From assembly GCF_042675915.1 (NCBI RefSeq), contig NZ_JBHTKL010000005.1:372001-436000 (forward strand): a stretch of 64,000 nucleotides of DNA. The letters run 5' to 3'. This DNA comes from Thalassobacillus_A hwangdonensis. Lineage in GTDB: Bacteria > Bacillota > Bacilli > Bacillales > Halobacillaceae. A program made the translations under genes and the position numbers. The notes under the pieces were generated by a model. It saw only the letters and a list, made by a program, of their open reading frames with translations. It did not search any database and was not told where the DNA came from. Position 1 is the first letter of the stretch. Each line of letters opens with the position of its first letter. Positions 8,556-16,437 of the stretch are shown one piece after another.

Positions 8556-9033
8556 TAAGGATATACATCTACTATGTGAAGAGGTTTTACCTATCTATGA
8601 GGACTTGAGCGAAGATGCAAAAAAAGTGGTGGAACGACACCTGGAAGAATGTCCGGTATGTAAAGCTTCATTTGATTCACTTTCAGATGAAGAGGACGAA
8701 GATCGATCATCTGATCACATAAATGGTCGTCCATTCACAAAGCTGATCTGGTTGAAACGATCAGGGTTCTTCTTCATTCTCCTATTTAAAATCATCGTCT
8801 TAGGATTGATTGCCAAGGAGTTCTTCCAATTGAATACAACTACAGAGGCACCTCTAGGGTTATTGGATGAAGGTGTGCGAGCTAATATGGTGTTATTTTA
8901 TTTACCATTGGCCATAGCTGCAAATGCCATTTCCCTATTCCTTGTAAAGAAAAGGTATATCGCTTTTCTATTCATCTTGGACGTTATTCTGTTATTCACC
9001 TATGACACGGTTCTCCTTAGATTTGCTGAATAA
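8545..9033 (+). CDS. Membrane anti-sigma factor with zinc-finger (zf-HC2) domain
   Basis: A 162-residue protein that would bind and inactivate the sigma factor encoded just upstream. The N-terminal cytoplasmic part carries the anti-sigma zinc motif HLEECPVCK (HxxxCxxC, about residues 32-40). Three hydrophobic segments follow (about 72-92, 112-135 and 138-158), so the C-terminal part is in the membrane with little outside. The start overlaps the sigma gene by 11 bp with a strong AAGGAGGGGG site, implying translational coupling. The inducing signal is unknown. Confidence 0.82.
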   Translation: MMVNKDIHLLCEEVLPIYEDLSEDAKKVVERHLEECPVCKASFDSLSDEEDEDRSSDHINGRPFTKLIWLKRSGFFFILLFKIIVLGLIAKEFFQLNTTTEAPLGLLDEGVRANMVLFYLPLAIAANAISLFLVKKRYIAFLFILDVILLFTYDTVLLRFAE

Positions 9034-9337
9034 ACATCCTTGTCACCTCCTATTATTGAATGGATGGGCCTGCATCGTCCTCCTTACCCTAATCGTTTCA
9101 GATTGCACTGTATGCCCTCCATAAAATCAGCCGTTCCAACATCTATAACGAAGAATATGAATGAACCTCTACTTAGCCCGTGGAGGTTTTTCTTTTTCAT
9201 AAATTCCTTGAATAGGCGAATACTTCTATCATTGCAACTCACGTTTAGAAATGCGTCGGTGGGGGATTACATACGTATAGGCATTCACAAAGACCTACAT
9301 ATCTTGCCTATAAAAATTTGATAGAGAGGTAGTGCTA
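9034..9337 (+). other. Intergenic region with a terminator
   Basis: No credible gene lies in this 304-bp gap. A hairpin at 9164-9188 (AACCTCTAC against GTGGAGGTT, loop of 7) is followed by a T-rich run and should end the sigma/anti-sigma transcript. The remaining 150 bp is AT-rich leader of the BCCT gene with no obvious operator. Confidence 0.6.
9164..9196 (+). terminator. Terminator after the anti-sigma gene
   Basis: A 9-bp stem with one G-U pair and a 7-nt loop, followed by a T-rich run, 130 bp downstream of the anti-sigma stop codon. Confidence 0.7.
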
Positions 9338-10849
9338 ATGAAAAAACCATTAAAGAATCCTGTATTCATCATTTCATCCGTCGTCATCTTTATCCTAGTT
9401 GTCATCGGTGCAATGAATCCTGAAGGGTTTAGAGTTGTTGCTGAAAAACTATTCTCATTCACTACGATCAACTTCGGGTGGTTTTACCTTATTTCTGTTT
9501 TCATTTTCGTATTTTTCTTAATTGGTTTGGCGATCAGTAAGTATGGAAAAATCCGTCTGGGCGATCAGGATTCCAAACCGGAATATCCATTTTTCACTTG
9601 GATCGGCATGCTGTTTTCCGCCGGCTTCGGTGCGGGCCTTGTATTCTGGGGTGTAGCAGAGCCGATGAGTCACTTCTTCACTACACCTTTCCCAGGAATG
9701 GAAGCACAGACAGAAGAGGCTGCACGAGTGGCAATGGGCTACTCCTTCTTCCACTGGGGAATCAGCCAGTGGTCCGTGTTTACAATTGTGGGGCTATTGA
9801 TTGCTTTCCTTCAATTCCGTAAGAAAAAAGACGGTTTGATTTCAACAGCTGTCGAACCTGTTGTCGGAAAGCGAAGAGGGGTAAAAACGACCATCGATTC
9901 CCTTGCTGTTATTGCGACTGTAATGGGGATTGCAACGTCCCTTGGGTTAGGGATCCTGCAGATGAACGGTGGATTGAAAAATGTATTCGGACTTCCGAAT
10001 GCCACCTGGGTGCAGTTGTTGATTACAGCTGTGCTGCTCGCCGTTTATTTGACTTCTTCAAGTACCGGGCTGAATAAAGGGATCAAATGGCTAAGTAATG
10101 TAAACCTGGGTCTTTGCCTGGTATTACTGGTCTTCGTATTCTTTGCTGGTCCAACAATTTTCATTTTGAACACATTCACACTTGGAATCGGCGATTATAT
10201 CGCCAACTTTGTCCGCTACAGTTTCCGTCTGACCCCTTACCAGGGCGGTACGTGGGTGCGGGACTGGACTATTTTCTACTGGGCATGGGTCATTGCCTGG
10301 TCACCTTTCGTCGGTGCGTTTGTCGCGCGCGTTTCCCGAGGAAGGACGATCAGGGAGTTTGTTATCGGTGTTATGGTCGTACCTCCGTTGATTGCCTGTC
10401 TATGGATCGCTGCGTTTGGCGGCACTGCATTACACAGTGACCTTATGAATGGGACGAATATTGCTGAAGCTGTAAGTGAGGATGTTACTGTCGCCCTGTT
10501 CGAAACCTATCAATACTTACCAATGAGCGATATTCTTTCACTATTATCCATCCTGCTGATCTTTACGTTCCTTGTTACATCTGCAGATTCAGCTACCTAC
10601 ATTTTAGGCAGTATGACTACGAATGGAAGTTTGAAACCGCCGTTGTTCGTTAAAATCGTCTGGGGATTCCTGATGGCTGCCATCGCTGCAGTCCTACTTG
10701 TTGCAAATGGACTGGATGCGCTTCAGACTGCATCACTGGTTTCAGCGTTACCGTTTACGGTCATTCTGTTCATCTTCATGTATGCGTTCCTGAAAGTCAT
10801 ACGCTTTGAACCGATACCGAAAAGAAAAGTAAGAAAGCACGACGAATGA
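9338..10849 (+). CDS. BCCT-family compatible-solute transporter (OpuD/BetP-like)
   Basis: A sodium-coupled uptake carrier for an osmolyte, with 503 residues and twelve predicted helices. The family glycine-rich motif SAGFGAGLVFWGVAEP is intact. The TM4 aromatic box is present as W140 and W145, but the position of BetP Tyr197 is Phe148. In TM8 the betaine-type WWxxW motif reads W317-V318-I-A-W321, so the residue equivalent to BetP Trp374 is valine. Substrate may therefore differ from glycine betaine (ectoine or another zwitterion are options). ATG 9338 is preferred over GTG 9332 from the AGAGAGGT spacing. No ABC partner or regulator adjoins it. Confidence 0.92.
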   Translation: MKKPLKNPVFIISSVVIFILVVIGAMNPEGFRVVAEKLFSFTTINFGWFYLISVFIFVFFLIGLAISKYGKIRLGDQDSKPEYPFFTWIGMLFSAGFGAGLVFWGVAEPMSHFFTTPFPGMEAQTEEAARVAMGYSFFHWGISQWSVFTIVGLLIAFLQFRKKKDGLISTAVEPVVGKRRGVKTTIDSLAVIATVMGIATSLGLGILQMNGGLKNVFGLPNATWVQLLITAVLLAVYLTSSSTGLNKGIKWLSNVNLGLCLVLLVFVFFAGPTIFILNTFTLGIGDYIANFVRYSFRLTPYQGGTWVRDWTIFYWAWVIAWSPFVGAFVARVSRGRTIREFVIGVMVVPPLIACLWIAAFGGTALHSDLMNGTNIAEAVSEDVTVALFETYQYLPMSDILSLLSILLIFTFLVTSADSATYILGSMTTNGSLKPPLFVKIVWGFLMAAIAAVLLVANGLDALQTASLVSALPFTVILFIFMYAFLKVIRFEPIPKRKVRKHDE

Positions 10850-10853
10850 CACT

Positions 10854-10891
10854 AAGAAGGAGGCTTCCCTCGAAGGGAGGTCTTCTTTTTT
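10854..10891 (+). terminator. Terminator after the BCCT gene
   Basis: A 17-bp fully paired stem including several G-U pairs, with a 3-nt loop (CGA), running into a T-run. Confidence 0.85.
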
Positions 10892-10933
10892 CGTGCAGCA
10901 AAAGGTACACTATTTGAAAAGGGGGGACTGTAC

Positions 10934-11317
10934 GTGTGGAAGTTCGGGCTCGTAGTTGGAGGACTATTATCGATTATGTTTTTTGGCACAATCAGTCCGT
11001 CAGAATGGTTTCCAGATAAGGTGGAACAAACGGACGGTATGACGTTTAAAAAGAGCACATCCCCCAATCAAACGTATATTGTCGAGTTGAGGGAATCGTT
11101 CTATTTAAACGAGGCTAATGAAGTGATTCGTGCAAAGGTGAGAGCTTATTATGGAGAAACAGGTGAGAACCTTGCAACTTATGAGGAATTTGATGTATCA
11201 AGGTCCTATACACCTGAAGATTTCAGCATTGGGTGGGTAAGTGAATCAGATGCTCAAATAGAGGTAATCACTGAAGGTGAAGTTGAAGCAACAATCGACA
11301 TTTCAATTGAAAATTAA
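10934..11317 (+). CDS. Hypothetical membrane-anchored protein
   Basis: A 127-residue protein I do not recognise. One N-terminal hydrophobic segment (residues 4-20, LVVGGLLSIMFFGTI) acts as an anchor or uncleaved signal. It is followed by an extracytoplasmic, acidic, strand-rich domain with alternating polar and hydrophobic residues. There are no cysteines. GTG 10934 has GGGGGG 7 nt upstream. Terminators lie on both sides, so it is a single-gene unit. Confidence 0.65.
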   Translation: MWKFGLVVGGLLSIMFFGTISPSEWFPDKVEQTDGMTFKKSTSPNQTYIVELRESFYLNEANEVIRAKVRAYYGETGENLATYEEFDVSRSYTPEDFSIGWVSESDAQIEVITEGEVEATIDISIEN

Positions 11318-11325
11318 CCAGCAAT

Positions 11326-11362
11326 AAGACGCAGAAGAAGGGATTTTCCACTGCGTCTTTTT
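11326..11362. terminator. Bidirectional terminator
   Basis: A 9-bp stem, AAGACGCAG against CTGCGTCTT, with a 16-nt loop and a T-rich tail, between the convergent hypothetical and YihY-type genes. Confidence 0.75.
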
Positions 11363-11363
11363 A

Positions 11364-12182
11364 TTATGCTTTTCTTCTTCGGTTATGAATGACATTGACC
11401 TCTGCTCCGACCATAAGGATGATACCGGTCAGGAAGAACCAGAGCATCAGGATGATGATGCCTCCTAGACTGCCGTAGGTGGCAGAGTAATTAGCGAAAT
11501 TGCTGACGTAGAATGAAAACACCAGAGAAATCAGCTGCCACAGCACTGCTGTCGTCAAAGCACCGGGAAGAATATCTTTGATCGGCAGATGTTTACAGGG
11601 AGCGTAACGGTAAAGCGCAATCAACACTCCTGTCATAACCAAAATTCCGATTGCCCAACGAAGCACTTGGAAAAGGATCAAGGTCTGCTCCGGTAAGTAA
11701 AGCGTATTCTGAAGGAATTCGATCAATACATCACCGAATACCGGGAGAACCAAAGCTACGACAATCGCCACAATCATTCCTAATGTGAGGGCGATGGAAA
11801 TCAGTCGTACTTTGATGAAGGATCGTTCTTCGTCCACGTTATAGGCAATATTGGAAGCCTTGATGAAGGCATTGATACCTCCTGAAGCGGACCATAATGT
11901 ACCAAGGATACCGATAGTCAGCAGTCCACCTTTGGGGTCTTGGACTATGCTGACAATGTTTTCTTTAAAAAGATCGGCCGTTTCTCCCGGGATCGCCTGC
12001 TCTACAAACTCCATCACTTCCTGTGTTTCAAAATTCAAATAAGGGAGTACAGAGATGATCAGGATGAGCATCGGGAAGATCGCCAATAAGTAGTAATAAG
12101 CCTGTGCCGCTCCAAGCAGTGGCACATTATCTTTCTGAAATTCCTGCTGCAATTCCTTTCCGTACTGAATCCATTTTTTCAA
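11364..12182 (-). CDS. YihY/UPF0761-family inner-membrane protein
   Basis: A polytopic membrane protein of about 272 residues with six hydrophobic segments. It carries family motifs such as AAQAYYYLLAIFPMLILIISVLP, GTLWSASGGINAFIKASNIAYN and the C-terminal YGSLGGIIILMLWFFLTGIILMVGAEVN. It is similar in layout to B. subtilis YfkH. The biochemical role of the family is not established; the old name ribonuclease BN is a misannotation. I chose TTG 12182 because the perfect AGGAGGTG (complement of 12189-12196) lies 8 nt before it. ATG 12209 sits upstream of that site and has no ribosome binding site of its own. Confidence 0.85.
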   Translation of the reverse strand: MKKWIQYGKELQQEFQKDNVPLLGAAQAYYYLLAIFPMLILIISVLPYLNFETQEVMEFVEQAIPGETADLFKENIVSIVQDPKGGLLTIGILGTLWSASGGINAFIKASNIAYNVDEERSFIKVRLISIALTLGMIVAIVVALVLPVFGDVLIEFLQNTLYLPEQTLILFQVLRWAIGILVMTGVLIALYRYAPCKHLPIKDILPGALTTAVLWQLISLVFSFYVSNFANYSATYGSLGGIIILMLWFFLTGIILMVGAEVNVIHNRRRKA

Positions 12183-12255
12183 CGCATGCACCTCCTGTTG
12201 AAACGACATATATGGAACTTATCCCCGTTTTTGGGTAAGGTTAATCTATCAAGCT

Positions 12256-12281
12256 GTTTCAATTTGCGAGATTAGTGGTAC
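12256..12281 (+). promoter_or_regulatory. Candidate SigB-type promoter for the DUF948/YtxH cluster
   Basis: GTTTCA at 12256-12261 and TGGTAC at 12276-12281, 14 bp apart, resemble the general stress sigma-B consensus (GTTTAA, 12-15 bp, GGGTAT) with about three mismatches. The position, 40 bp before the first gene, fits. B. subtilis ytxGHJ is a sigma-B operon, which supports the reading. Confidence 0.35.
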
Positions 12282-12318
12282 TACTATTTAGAAGAAGAGG
12301 AGATAGGAGGGGTGGAGG

Positions 12319-12744
12319 ATGTCACTCGTATCCATTGGTGTGTTTCTTATGGCGATCAGCTTCGCGATTGTCGTCATATTCTTAGCTAGAACATTGAAAG
12401 TGACGGTCAAAAATATGGACTCCATGTCCAAAACGCTCGAAGATGTGGAAGAACAGATGAAAGGCATCACGACAGAATCTACATACTTGATCCAGAAGTC
12501 TACCGCATTAGTGGAAGATGCACAGCATAAGAGCGATTCACTGAATAGTATGGTAGATTCATTGGATCATGTCGGCACCTCGCTTGGGAATGTCAGCCAT
12601 TCGATCCGTGGAGTCGCTGACCGCGTACACGAGCAGACGGCCAGACACGGAAGTACGTACGGTCAGGCAATCCGCTGGGGAGAAACCGTCATTCAGCTTG
12701 CCGGAAAGGCAAAAAATGATACGTCTACGAGACAAAACTCGTAA
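12319..12744 (+). CDS. DUF948 (YtxG-like) membrane-anchored coiled-coil protein
   Basis: A 141-residue protein with an N-terminal membrane helix (residues about 4-24) followed by a long amphipathic helical region resembling the chemoreceptor-like coiled coils of DUF948 proteins. It is first in a tight cluster with a second DUF948 gene and a YtxH-like gene, as in the B. subtilis general-stress operon ytxGHJ. ATG 12319 follows AGGAGGGGTGGAGG. The function is unknown; membrane-associated stress protein is an inference from context. Confidence 0.78.
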   Translation: MSLVSIGVFLMAISFAIVVIFLARTLKVTVKNMDSMSKTLEDVEEQMKGITTESTYLIQKSTALVEDAQHKSDSLNSMVDSLDHVGTSLGNVSHSIRGVADRVHEQTARHGSTYGQAIRWGETVIQLAGKAKNDTSTRQNS

Positions 12745-12771
12745 AATTCAGGAGGAAAAGAGGTTATCAAG

Positions 12772-13242
12772 ATGGATTTTTTGGGAATTGGAGTACTGGT
12801 AATTGGAATCGCGTTCATTATTATTTCTATTTTTCTGGCGAAAGCCCTCAATAATCTTGCAAAGGTCTTGAATGGTGTAAACAAAACCGTCGACCAGTTG
12901 CCTGGACAACTCGATCAGGTTATGAAACAGACCTCCGAGGTGCTGCATACAAGCAATGATACCCTCGGAGATGTCAATAATAAGATTCAGGCACTAAGTC
13001 CACTGTTTTACATCATCGGTGACCTGGGGCAGGCTTCCAGGGAAGTGAGCTCGTCATTGTTGGATGCAACCAAATCGATGAAAAAGAAGACAAGTGATGG
13101 GGAACATGTCGTCGGCGAAAAAGGGCTCAGTGGTCTGACGGGAGCGATTGCTTTCACTTATTTCCTCTCGCAACGTAAAAAAGCGTTGAAGGAGCTGCTT
13201 CCACAAAAAGCGGCTGCTACTGAACCACGAGTGGAAAAGTAG
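12772..13242 (+). CDS. DUF948 protein, paralogue of the preceding gene
   Basis: A 156-residue protein with the same design as its neighbour: a single N-terminal helix (residues 4-26) followed by a heptad-rich region (LNNLAKVLNGVNKTVDQLPGQ...), then a basic C-terminal tail. It probably arose by tandem duplication. The gap to the preceding gene is 27 bp and carries a GGAGG site. It would sit on the membrane with the coiled coil in the cytoplasm or outside; orientation cannot be settled by eye. Confidence 0.75.
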   Translation: MDFLGIGVLVIGIAFIIISIFLAKALNNLAKVLNGVNKTVDQLPGQLDQVMKQTSEVLHTSNDTLGDVNNKIQALSPLFYIIGDLGQASREVSSSLLDATKSMKKKTSDGEHVVGEKGLSGLTGAIAFTYFLSQRKKALKELLPQKAAATEPRVEK

Positions 13243-13274
13243 AACATACGAATTAACCGAAAGGGGAAATGATC

Positions 13275-13772
13275 ATGGAACAGACAACACAAAACCAGCC
13301 AGTGAACCAACAGAAAGGGAAGAGCAAGCTGCCATTGGCAATGCTCGCAGGTGCAGCAGTAGGAGGAGCCTTGGCATTGATCAGCTCCAACACGCGCTCA
13401 AGTGTAAAGAGCACTACATCGAATGCTAAAGATACGATCAGCACATACACGACGCAAGTAAAAGAGGACCCACAGGCGTCGAAGGAAAAGTTGATGGCAC
13501 GTATCCGCAAAATCACTGCAGTTACGAAGGAAGTCGTTACACAAATCCAGAGCGTCATCGATAATGAAGGACAGGAACTGAGACAGAAAGTAGAAGACAT
13601 CAAAGCAGATACCCAGGACGCTGTTTCTACTGCCAAAGATGCGAAGGAAGAATTGAAGAGCGTAGGAAGTACAGCAAAAGACGCAAAAGACGAGCTTAAG
13701 CCATCTTCAAGTGGTGTAGGGGAACCGAATGACGATACATCCCACCAAGTCACTTCCAGTCCTGTAAACTAA
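13275..13772 (+). CDS. YtxH-like small stress protein
   Basis: A 165-residue protein with an N-terminal hydrophobic glycine/alanine-rich segment (LAMLAGAAVGGALALIS, about residues 20-37) of the YtxH type and a long charged, alanine/lysine-rich helical tail. The tail contains near-repeats of STAKDAKEELK and STAKDAKDELK (about residues 118-145), resembling LEA-like desiccation proteins. ATG 13275 is preferred over 13269 because AAGGGG ends at 13266, giving 8 nt rather than 2. It is last in the trio. A role in stress or osmotic protection is inference. Confidence 0.72.
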   Translation: MEQTTQNQPVNQQKGKSKLPLAMLAGAAVGGALALISSNTRSSVKSTTSNAKDTISTYTTQVKEDPQASKEKLMARIRKITAVTKEVVTQIQSVIDNEGQELRQKVEDIKADTQDAVSTAKDAKEELKSVGSTAKDAKDELKPSSSGVGEPNDDTSHQVTSSPVN

Positions 13773-13786
13773 ATTAGACACTAACC

Positions 13787-13818
13787 AACCAGCCCCCCAA
13801 AAGGGCTGGTTTATATTT
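13787..13818 (+). terminator. Terminator after the YtxH-like gene
   Basis: AACCAGCCC pairs with GGGCTGGTT across a 7-nt loop, followed by a T-rich but interrupted tail. Confidence 0.7.
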
Positions 13819-13974
13819 TGTCAGCGCGCTTTAGCACATTACTGTGCTGAGGGACTGTCCCCGAATATGCATCGTTTATGCAGGGTTGTGCGTTTTTGGA
13901 CACATTTTGTTGGGGGGATTACCATATTGAATACAGTATAATAGAATTAACAAAACATGGAAGGTTGGGGTTGG

Positions 13975-15060
13975 ATGACTGCTACTTTTTCCTTACAGCA
14001 CATTGCATGGAAGCGGATTTTATTCTTCTTGCTGCTCATTATCGTACCGAATTACCTTGTTATGCGGATGCAGCTAGCTGGACCAATTGATGACCGCATC
14101 GGTTTAGCTACAGCGATTGACCTCACGATCATACTCCCACTGCTCATCTACTTCTTCGGATTCCGAAAGCGCATGTCCTGGCTCCTTCTTTGCGCACTCA
14201 TCTTCTGGGGGCTCATCCTGGCCAACTGGATGATTCCGGGCGGTGCCGATGCTTATCTATCTTATTTCAATCATTCTGTCATCGTTCTTGAAGCGGGCGT
14301 CATCTTTCTGGAATTAGTCCTGTTCATTGCAATTGTTAAGCGATTCCCTACTTTGATAAAGAATTACAAACAGGATAAGGCCGACCATCACCATTTCCTA
14401 TTGAGCTTCTCCAAAGCAATCCAGCGTACATTTACATTCAGCAACCCAAGGCTGAATAAATTCCAGCTCACATTAAGGATTCTTGCAACAGATATAGCTG
14501 CCATCTATTACAGTCTGTTCAGTTGGAAAAAGAAGCCCCCTGTTGGAGCGAATGCATTCACTTTTCATAAAGATGGTGGGTATCAGGCTGTATTCCTGAT
14601 GCTCGTACATGCGATGGTACTTGAAATTATCGCCGTTCACGTTATGGTTGCTCAATACAGCCACGTAGCAGCGTGGGTGATCACTGCTCTTGATATCTAC
14701 ACGTTGCTGTTCATCATTTCGGATTACCAGGCAATTCGTTTATCTCCTGTGGTACTTGACGAATCCGGAGTCCATTTCCAAAAGGGGATCCGTGTTTATG
14801 GTTTTATTCCCTGGGAAATGGTCAGAGGAGTCGAACAGAATAGTCAAACACCAGAGGAAGTAGGAAAAGACAAACAATCGATCGCGCTTGCTTTGCATGG
14901 GCTTGAAAAAGACCCTATACCATATGTCCTGGAACTGAAAGACTCGGTAAAGGTGCACCAAATTTTCGGCATCAAGAAAACGGTCGATCGCATCTATTTG
15001 AAAATGGATGATCCTCAAAAATTTAATGAGTCAATCAACCAGAAAATCTCTCCTGAGTAA
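13975..15060 (+). CDS. Hypothetical polytopic membrane protein
   Basis: I do not recognise this 361-residue protein. It has four hydrophobic segments in the first 130 residues, two more near residues 205-260, and a soluble C-terminal part with a PH-like strand pattern (VVLDESGVHFQKGIRVYGFIPWEMVRGVEQ). ATG 13975 is chosen with some doubt: GGAAGG lies 10 nt upstream, while ATG 13957 has no visible site. A TATAAT at 13937-13942 may be the -10 element. Some Bacillus genomes label such proteins beta-carotene monooxygenase without basis, and I see no support for that here. Confidence 0.7.
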   Translation: MTATFSLQHIAWKRILFFLLLIIVPNYLVMRMQLAGPIDDRIGLATAIDLTIILPLLIYFFGFRKRMSWLLLCALIFWGLILANWMIPGGADAYLSYFNHSVIVLEAGVIFLELVLFIAIVKRFPTLIKNYKQDKADHHHFLLSFSKAIQRTFTFSNPRLNKFQLTLRILATDIAAIYYSLFSWKKKPPVGANAFTFHKDGGYQAVFLMLVHAMVLEIIAVHVMVAQYSHVAAWVITALDIYTLLFIISDYQAIRLSPVVLDESGVHFQKGIRVYGFIPWEMVRGVEQNSQTPEEVGKDKQSIALALHGLEKDPIPYVLELKDSVKVHQIFGIKKTVDRIYLKMDDPQKFNESINQKISPE

Positions 15061-15140
15061 GGGGAGTTTTCTTTTTCGTGTAGATTCGATTAAATTTTCA
15101 TTACAATCCTTCAAATGTCGCCATATTCCCTGTATCTTCC

Positions 15141-15170
15141 TTTTAAAAGTTTGATAGATTAGGGTATATT
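15141..15170 (+). promoter_or_regulatory. Candidate promoter of the DD-carboxypeptidase gene
   Basis: GGGTAT at 15162-15167 with TTTTAA at 15141-15146 (15-bp spacer) resembles a SigB promoter. TATATT at 15165-15170 could instead be a SigA -10 element. The motifs are short and ambiguous. Confidence 0.25.
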
Positions 15171-15232
15171 ATGGAGAGAGTTTATACAGAGAAGATTACT
15201 AGGCATTAAACTATCATTTGGAGGCGGCACAC

Positions 15233-16342
15233 ATGAACAGGCGTATTATTTCCCTCATATCAGCCATTCTTTTTACAATACTCCTCCCGACGAACGGATT
15301 CGCAGCTTCGGATAATCTCAACCTGCAAAGTGAGACAGCCGTTCTGATGGAGTCCGACTCTGGGGATATCCTCTATGGCGAAAATTCGGATAAGCGTATG
15401 TACCCTGCCAGTATCACGAAGATCATCACAGGAATCATTGCGATTGAAGAAGGTAACCTTGATGATACAGTCACCATAAGTGAAAATGCTGCTCAGGCTG
15501 ATGGTACGTCTGTTTATCTGATTGAAGGGGAACAAGTACCACTGAAGAAGCTTGTCCAAGGGTTGATGATCAATTCGGGGAATGATGCGGCAGTGGCGAT
15601 TGCTGAACATATGGATGGAAGTGTGGCCGCATTCTCACATCGAATGAATGCGTTTGTTAAAGAAAAGGTAGGGGTGTATGACTCCAACTTCAAAAATCCG
15701 CACGGTCTTCCGGATGATGATCATTATACGACAGCTGCTGATATGGCGGAAATCACACGCTATGCGATGAACAACCCGATCTTTCGTGAAATCGTCGGAA
15801 CGAAAGAACTTCCATGGGTCGGAGAAAGCTGGGATACGACGCTGATCAACCACAATAAAATTCTTTGGCGTTATGAAGGCGCGACAGGTGTCAAAAACGG
15901 TTGGACGACCAAGTCTGGACATACGCTTGTTTCCAGTGCTGAACGAAACGGAATGGAACTGATCGCAGTCGTCATGAAAGTCCAGGGCTTTGAACGAGCA
16001 TATCGGGAAACGACCACTCTTTTCGATTATGGCTATGACAACTTCGAAAAAGGCAAAGTGGCGAAAGATACAAAATTCAACCACAATGGAAAAGAATTTA
16101 AAGCATATGAAGACTTTTACTATACAAAACCGAAAGACTCATCTGTAACAACAGATGTTTCCCCTTGGGGGCAGCTCATAGTAGAATCAGATGGCGAAAT
16201 ACGGGGGACGACACAGCTCGCATTGCAGGCAGCCGAAAAAATCGAATCGCCTGCTGCTGTAGAAGTGAATAGTGAATCAGTAGATGAAGAGGAAAAAGGG
16301 TTCTTCCAAAATATCTTCGGATGGATTGGTGGGTTATTTTAA
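15233..16342 (+). CDS. D-alanyl-D-alanine carboxypeptidase (S11, DacF/PBP5-type)
   Basis: Trims the terminal D-alanine from peptidoglycan stem peptides outside the cell. The protein has 369 residues, with a signal peptide ending near GFAA|SD (residues 1-25). The active-site motifs are S60-I-T-K63, S115-G-N117 and a KTG-like box. In the usual position the third motif reads K221-N-G223 (GVKNGWT) instead of KTG; a KSG follows at 227-229. The C-terminus ends in a hydrophobic/aromatic stretch (FFQNIFGWIGGLF) suited to membrane anchoring, as in other S11 enzymes. ATG 15233 follows GGAGG. It is not next to spoIIA, unlike dacF of B. subtilis. Confidence 0.9.
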   Translation: MNRRIISLISAILFTILLPTNGFAASDNLNLQSETAVLMESDSGDILYGENSDKRMYPASITKIITGIIAIEEGNLDDTVTISENAAQADGTSVYLIEGEQVPLKKLVQGLMINSGNDAAVAIAEHMDGSVAAFSHRMNAFVKEKVGVYDSNFKNPHGLPDDDHYTTAADMAEITRYAMNNPIFREIVGTKELPWVGESWDTTLINHNKILWRYEGATGVKNGWTTKSGHTLVSSAERNGMELIAVVMKVQGFERAYRETTTLFDYGYDNFEKGKVAKDTKFNHNGKEFKAYEDFYYTKPKDSSVTTDVSPWGQLIVESDGEIRGTTQLALQAAEKIESPAAVEVNSESVDEEEKGFFQNIFGWIGGLF

Positions 16343-16375
16343 CAAAGACACGGGGAAATCACCCGTGTCTTTGTT
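16341..16375 (+). terminator. Terminator after the carboxypeptidase gene
   Basis: A perfect 14-bp stem, AACAAAGACACGGG and its complement, with a 7-nt loop and a T-rich tail. It begins inside the stop codon. Confidence 0.88.
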
Positions 16376-16403
16376 TATATTTTAGACTGCTCTCTATACA
16401 AAA

Positions 16404-16430
16404 AATGCTCAGGCTGCACGCCTGAGCATT
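16404..16430 (-). terminator. Terminator of the dehydrogenase gene
   Basis: AATGCTCAGGC pairs with GCCTGAGCATT around a 5-nt loop. On the minus strand it is followed by a T-run (the A-run at 16400-16405), placing it just after the minus-strand stop. Confidence 0.8.
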
Positions 16431-16437
16431 AGCTTGA

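Noticed and set aside
9040..9321. Open frame of 93 codons between the anti-sigma and BCCT genes
   Set aside because: It runs through a terminator hairpin, lacks a ribosome binding site and has a composition unlike the neighbouring genes.
13878..14090. Overlapping frame at the start of the polytopic membrane protein
   Set aside because: It overlaps the better-supported frame, ends early and lacks a ribosome binding site.
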